Source of the DNA: Spirochaetaceae bacterium bin103
Lineage (GTDB): Bacteria > Spirochaetota > Spirochaetia > SZUA-6 > Bin103
Direction: 5' to 3'
NCBI GenBank assembly: GCA_002238925.1
Contig: MPNH01000012.1
Span: 21,218-85,217 of the forward strand
Length of the DNA: 64,000 nucleotides
Below the pieces are notes generated by a model, which was not told where the DNA came from, did not search any database, and worked only from the letters and a program-made list of their open reading frames with translations. The position numbers and the translations under genes are program-made. Of this stretch, positions 61,526-64,000 are shown one piece after another (within the stretch, counting starts at the first letter, position 1; the number at the start of each line of letters is the position of its first letter).

Positions 61526-61846
61526 ATGATTTCTTACAAGGGGTATAAAGCGGCGATTTCGTTTGACCATGAAGCAGAGGTGTTTCACGGGGAAGTTGTC
61601 GGCACTCGTGACGTGATCTTTTTCGAGGCGACCTCCGTCGAACAGCTGAAGCACGAGTTCCGATTCTCTATCGACGACTATCTGGCGATGTGCGCCGAGC
61701 AGGGGCAGCCGCCGGACAGGCCTTTCTCCGGTAAGATTCCGCTGCGGATCAGCCCGGAAGTTCACCGCGCCGCAACCGCCGCGGCCAAAGCTGACGGCAA
61801 GAGCCTCAACGCATGGCTGGCAACGGTCGTCGAACGAGCGGTGTGA
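61526..61846 (+). CDS. hicB: HicB-family antitoxin
   Basis: 106 residues. The partially degraded RNase H-like N-terminus reads MISYKGYKAAISFDHEAEVF then FFEATSVEQLKHEFRFSIDD. The C-terminal ribbon-helix-helix-type DNA-binding tail is KIPLRISPEVHRAATAAAKA, then GKSLNAWLATVVERA. The order hicA-hicB and the RHH tail fit a type II toxin-antitoxin pair that represses its own promoter. Intact. Confidence 0.9.
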   Translation: MISYKGYKAAISFDHEAEVFHGEVVGTRDVIFFEATSVEQLKHEFRFSIDDYLAMCAEQGQPPDRPFSGKIPLRISPEVHRAATAAAKADGKSLNAWLATVVERAV

Positions 61847-61874
61847 TGACGCCGGCGTCACCCGCCGCAGCTAC

Positions 61875-62993
61875 TCAGGACGGGCGCTGCATCACGGCGG
61901 AGCCGTAGCAGAGGGCGGGCTCGGCGGCGCGGTACAGCACCGCGAACTGGCCGCTGGCGAGACCGGGTACCGGGCCGTCGAAGCGCAGCACGGGAGCGGC
62001 AGCGCCGCCGTCCGCGGGTGCACGGGTCAGCGTGGCCGGACGGGGCGCATCGCCGTGGCGGATGCGGACCAGTACCGGCTGGCCGGTCGATGCCGTGTCG
62101 GGCAGCGGTTCGATCCAGTTGCCGTCCACCAGCGACACGGTGCGCGGCGCAGTGGCCGCGGGGTTATGGGCGACGTATACCGTGTTGGCGGCCACGTCCT
62201 TGGCCACCACGTACCAGGGCCCGTTGCCGAGGCCGAGGCCCTGGCGCTGTCCGATGGTGTGAAACCAGTGCCCGCGGTGGCTGCCGAGCTCGGCGCCGGC
62301 GCCGGCTTCCCGGATCGGTCCCGGCTGCTCGCCGAGATGGGCGCGCACGAAGTCGCGGTAGGTCAGCTTGCCGAGGAAGCAGATGCCCTGACTGTCGCGG
62401 CGCGCACACGGCGCCAGTTGCCGCCCGCTCGCCTGGGCGCGCACCTCGCTCTTGTGCATGCCGCCGATCGGGAAGCACAGCCGGGCGAGCTGCTCGGCGC
62501 GCAGGTAGGCGAGGAAGTAGCTCTGGTCCTTGACCGGGTCGACCCCGCGCAGGAGTTGGCAGCGGCCGTCCGGCAACCGGCGCAAGCGCGCGTAGTGGCC
62601 GCTGGCGACCGCATCGTAGTCCGCCGCCAGCCGGTCGCCGAACGCCCCGAACTTGATGGCGCGGTTGCACAGCACGTCGGGGCTGGGGGTGTGGCCGGCG
62701 CGTAGCGCGGTGAGGGCATACTCGACCACCGCGCGCCGGTACTCGTCCTGCAGCGGCACCACCTCCAGCGGCACCTCGAGCTGGCGGCACACGGCGGTGG
62801 CATACGCCATGTCCTCTTCCCACGGGCAGTCGCCCAGGAACGCCAGCTCCTCCTCCAGCCAGATCTTCAGGTAGAAGGCGGTCAGATCGTGCCCTGCCTC
62901 GCGCAGCAGCGCCAACGCCAGCGCGCTGTCCACACCGCCCGACAGCAGCACCGCCACCCGCCTGCGCGCACCGCTCATCGGCGAATCCGCCAA
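61875..62993 (-). CDS. mnmA: tRNA 2-thiouridylase MnmA
   Basis: 372 residues. The PP-loop is VAVLLSGGVDSALALALL. The two catalytic cysteines are visible: Cys109 in SPDVLCNRAIKFG and Cys205 in DSQGICFLGKL. Other signatures are ASGHYARLRRL and VKDQSYFLAYL, and HRGHWFHTIGQRQGLGLGNG. It places sulfur on U34 of tRNA Lys, Glu and Gln. Gap of six bases to rpiA upstream, so they are co-transcribed. It converges on hicB. Confidence 0.96.
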   Translation of the reverse strand: MADSPMSGARRRVAVLLSGGVDSALALALLREAGHDLTAFYLKIWLEEELAFLGDCPWEEDMAYATAVCRQLEVPLEVVPLQDEYRRAVVEYALTALRAGHTPSPDVLCNRAIKFGAFGDRLAADYDAVASGHYARLRRLPDGRCQLLRGVDPVKDQSYFLAYLRAEQLARLCFPIGGMHKSEVRAQASGRQLAPCARRDSQGICFLGKLTYRDFVRAHLGEQPGPIREAGAGAELGSHRGHWFHTIGQRQGLGLGNGPWYVVAKDVAANTVYVAHNPAATAPRTVSLVDGNWIEPLPDTASTGQPVLVRIRHGDAPRPATLTRAPADGGAAAPVLRFDGPVPGLASGQFAVLYRAAEPALCYGSAVMQRPS

Positions 62994-62999
62994 GAGAAC

Positions 63000-63719
63000 C
63001 TACCGCGGCAAGGGTCGGCGCTCGTGGCGGACGCCGGCCGCGCTCCCGACCATCAGGTCGGTGACGCAGGCAGTGAACAGGCCGTTCTCCACCACCCCCG
63101 GGATGGCCGCCAACTCGCGCTCGGCGCGCACCGGGTCGAGTTCCGCCGGCGGCCAAGCGTCGATCAGCAGGTTGCCGTTGTCGGTTACCACCGGCCCCTG
63201 CTTGCGCTCCGCCATGCGCACGGCGGGCCGGTAGCCGCGGCGCTCCAGGGCGGCGCGCACCGGGGCCAGCGCGAACGGCACCACCTCCACCGGCAGTGCG
63301 ATGCGCTCCCCGAGCCGCGCCACCAGCTTCGACTCGTCCACCACGATCACGTAGCGGCTCGCGGCCCGCGCCACCACCTTCTCGTTGAGCAGCGCGCCGC
63401 CGCCTCCCTTGGTCAGATTCCAGGCCGGATCCACCTCGTCGGCGCCGTCGATGGCAACATCGAGCGCCCCTCCTACCGCCGGGTCGCTGAGCGTGAGCAG
63501 ATCCAGGCCCAAGTCCCAGCACACCGCCTGGATCTGGCTGCTGGTGGGCACCAGCGCGAGATCGCGCAAGGCGCCGCTACGCACCGCCTCAGCGACCGCC
63601 CGCGCCACGTGCACGGCGGTGGAGCCGGTGCCGAGCCCCACGCGCATCCCGGATTCCACCAACGCGGCGGCCGCGCGCCCCACCGCGGCCTTCGGATCGG
63701 GGACAGCGCGGCTCACCAC
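63000..63719 (-). CDS. rpiA: Ribose-5-phosphate isomerase A
   Basis: 239 residues. Signatures are VGLGTGSTAVHVARAVAEAV, the phosphate loop SSQIQAVCWDLGL, VAIDGADEVDPAWNLTKGGG with the catalytic Asp and Lys/Glu region (GGGGALLNEKVVARAA), and the C-terminal NGLFTACVTDLMVGSAAGV. It interconverts ribulose 5-phosphate and ribose 5-phosphate. Upstream of mnmA, in the same direction. Confidence 0.95.
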   Translation of the reverse strand: MVSRAVPDPKAAVGRAAAALVESGMRVGLGTGSTAVHVARAVAEAVRSGALRDLALVPTSSQIQAVCWDLGLDLLTLSDPAVGGALDVAIDGADEVDPAWNLTKGGGGALLNEKVVARAASRYVIVVDESKLVARLGERIALPVEVVPFALAPVRAALERRGYRPAVRMAERKQGPVVTDNGNLLIDAWPPAELDPVRAERELAAIPGVVENGLFTACVTDLMVGSAAGVRHERRPLPR

Positions 63720-64000
63720 GTCCCCCCGGCCCGGCGCCTTGGTTCGAGTGCCGCACCGCCGCCCTGGCGCGCCGCAACACCGCGCCGGCGCCGCTTACCG
63801 GGCGTACCGCTCATTGGCCAACCCTCGACCGGCCGTGGCCGGTTCGCCGCCACCTCCCGGGACAGTCCCGGCGGCGCCGTGTACGGCCCCCAGCACGCAC
63901 GCCTGCCGGGTGGCGGGTGCCGCCAGTGCGGCGCACGCCGAAAGCGGTCGGTCCGATTTCGGCAGGCCGGGTCAGACTGCGGCTCAAGGCCGCCCGCCTG
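63720..64000. other. Window end without a supportable gene
   Basis: 281 bases. Two frames on the minus strand stay open but show no family pattern. Two hairpins are visible: ACCGGCC-GT-GGCCGGT at 63828-63843, and CCGGGAC-A-GTCCCGG at 63857-63871. No T-run follows either, so they are not classical terminators. A gene entering from beyond the window cannot be excluded. Confidence 0.4.

Noticed and set aside
63828..63871. Two GC-rich hairpins considered as rho-independent terminators
   Set aside because: Neither is followed by a T-run, and no gene ending there is supported.

Overview
The window is very GC-rich, densely coding bacterial DNA. It carries one tRNA and no rRNA, CRISPR array or intact insertion sequence. 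Several genes point to an uncultivated high-GC relative of the Spirochaetota: a DbpA-type RNA-binding protein of the kind seen next to spirochaete housekeeping genes, a MoxR/DUF58/BatA-BatB/TPR operon, an FtsK with a long variable linker, and outer-membrane and lipoprotein genes typical of a diderm. This placement is an inference from gene content; no marker-gene phylogeny could be run.

Layout. 1-652: end of a Cox11/CtaG-like gene. 787-1437: remnant of a DUF4160/HTH pair. 1471-6555: sugar-acid (pentonate) catabolism genes, two of them broken. 6596-9421: bacilliredoxin-like YtxJ, HtrA protease and a frameshifted M48 peptidase. 9540-11353: tRNA(CAU), a kinase-like ATPase and an epimerase. 11574-13015: a less GC-rich cassette of a DEDDh exonuclease and a two-TM protein. 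13100-18099: ftsK, uppP, rsmG and a coiled-coil protein. 18337-24874: degenerate amidohydrolase, lipoprotein, and an outer-membrane protein/LolA-like/RND exporter operon. 25011-29287: decayed ATPase-nuclease cassette, peptidase remnant and an AAA/PD-(D/E)XK protein. 29404-34534: HAD hydrolase, alanine racemase, RloA-RloB and ilvC. 34614-36704: DbpA-like gene, trmB, dksA-type gene and infA. 37242-44255: Bat operon and argJ. 44407-46058: second intact ATPase/TOPRIM-like cassette. 46110-50925: rmuC, a broken endonuclease/phosphatase, purC, clpP and apbE. 50930-54468: a PLP acyltransferase and cysteate synthase pair, divergent from a TetR regulator. 54465-61054: era, a cobA-hemD fusion, cysN(C)-cysD-cysH and an Rrf2 regulator. 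61221-63719: hicAB, mnmA and rpiA.

How the genes may work together. CysD/CysN activate sulfate and a [4Fe-4S]-type CysH reduces it to sulfite. The cobA-hemD fusion supplies the siroheme precursor. About 5 kb away a cysteate synthase is translationally coupled to an alpha-oxoamine synthase; together these would use sulfite to make cysteate and condense it with acyl-CoA, the start of sulfonolipid (capnine-type) synthesis. Housekeeping blocks are repeatedly interrupted by short, visibly less GC-rich cassettes that look like defence or toxin-antitoxin modules: two intact ATPase/TOPRIM pairs, one decayed ATPase pair, the DEDDh/2TM pair, HicAB and the DUF4160 remnant.

Caution. At least four genes (rsmG, the outer-membrane protein, the DbpA-like gene and the endonuclease) are frameshifted by imperfect tandem duplications with offsets of 64, 64, 118 and 62 bp. 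Others break at long G/C runs. The repeat copies look like two noisy sequence ends joined without merging their overlap, so several of these 'pseudogenes' may be assembly artefacts.
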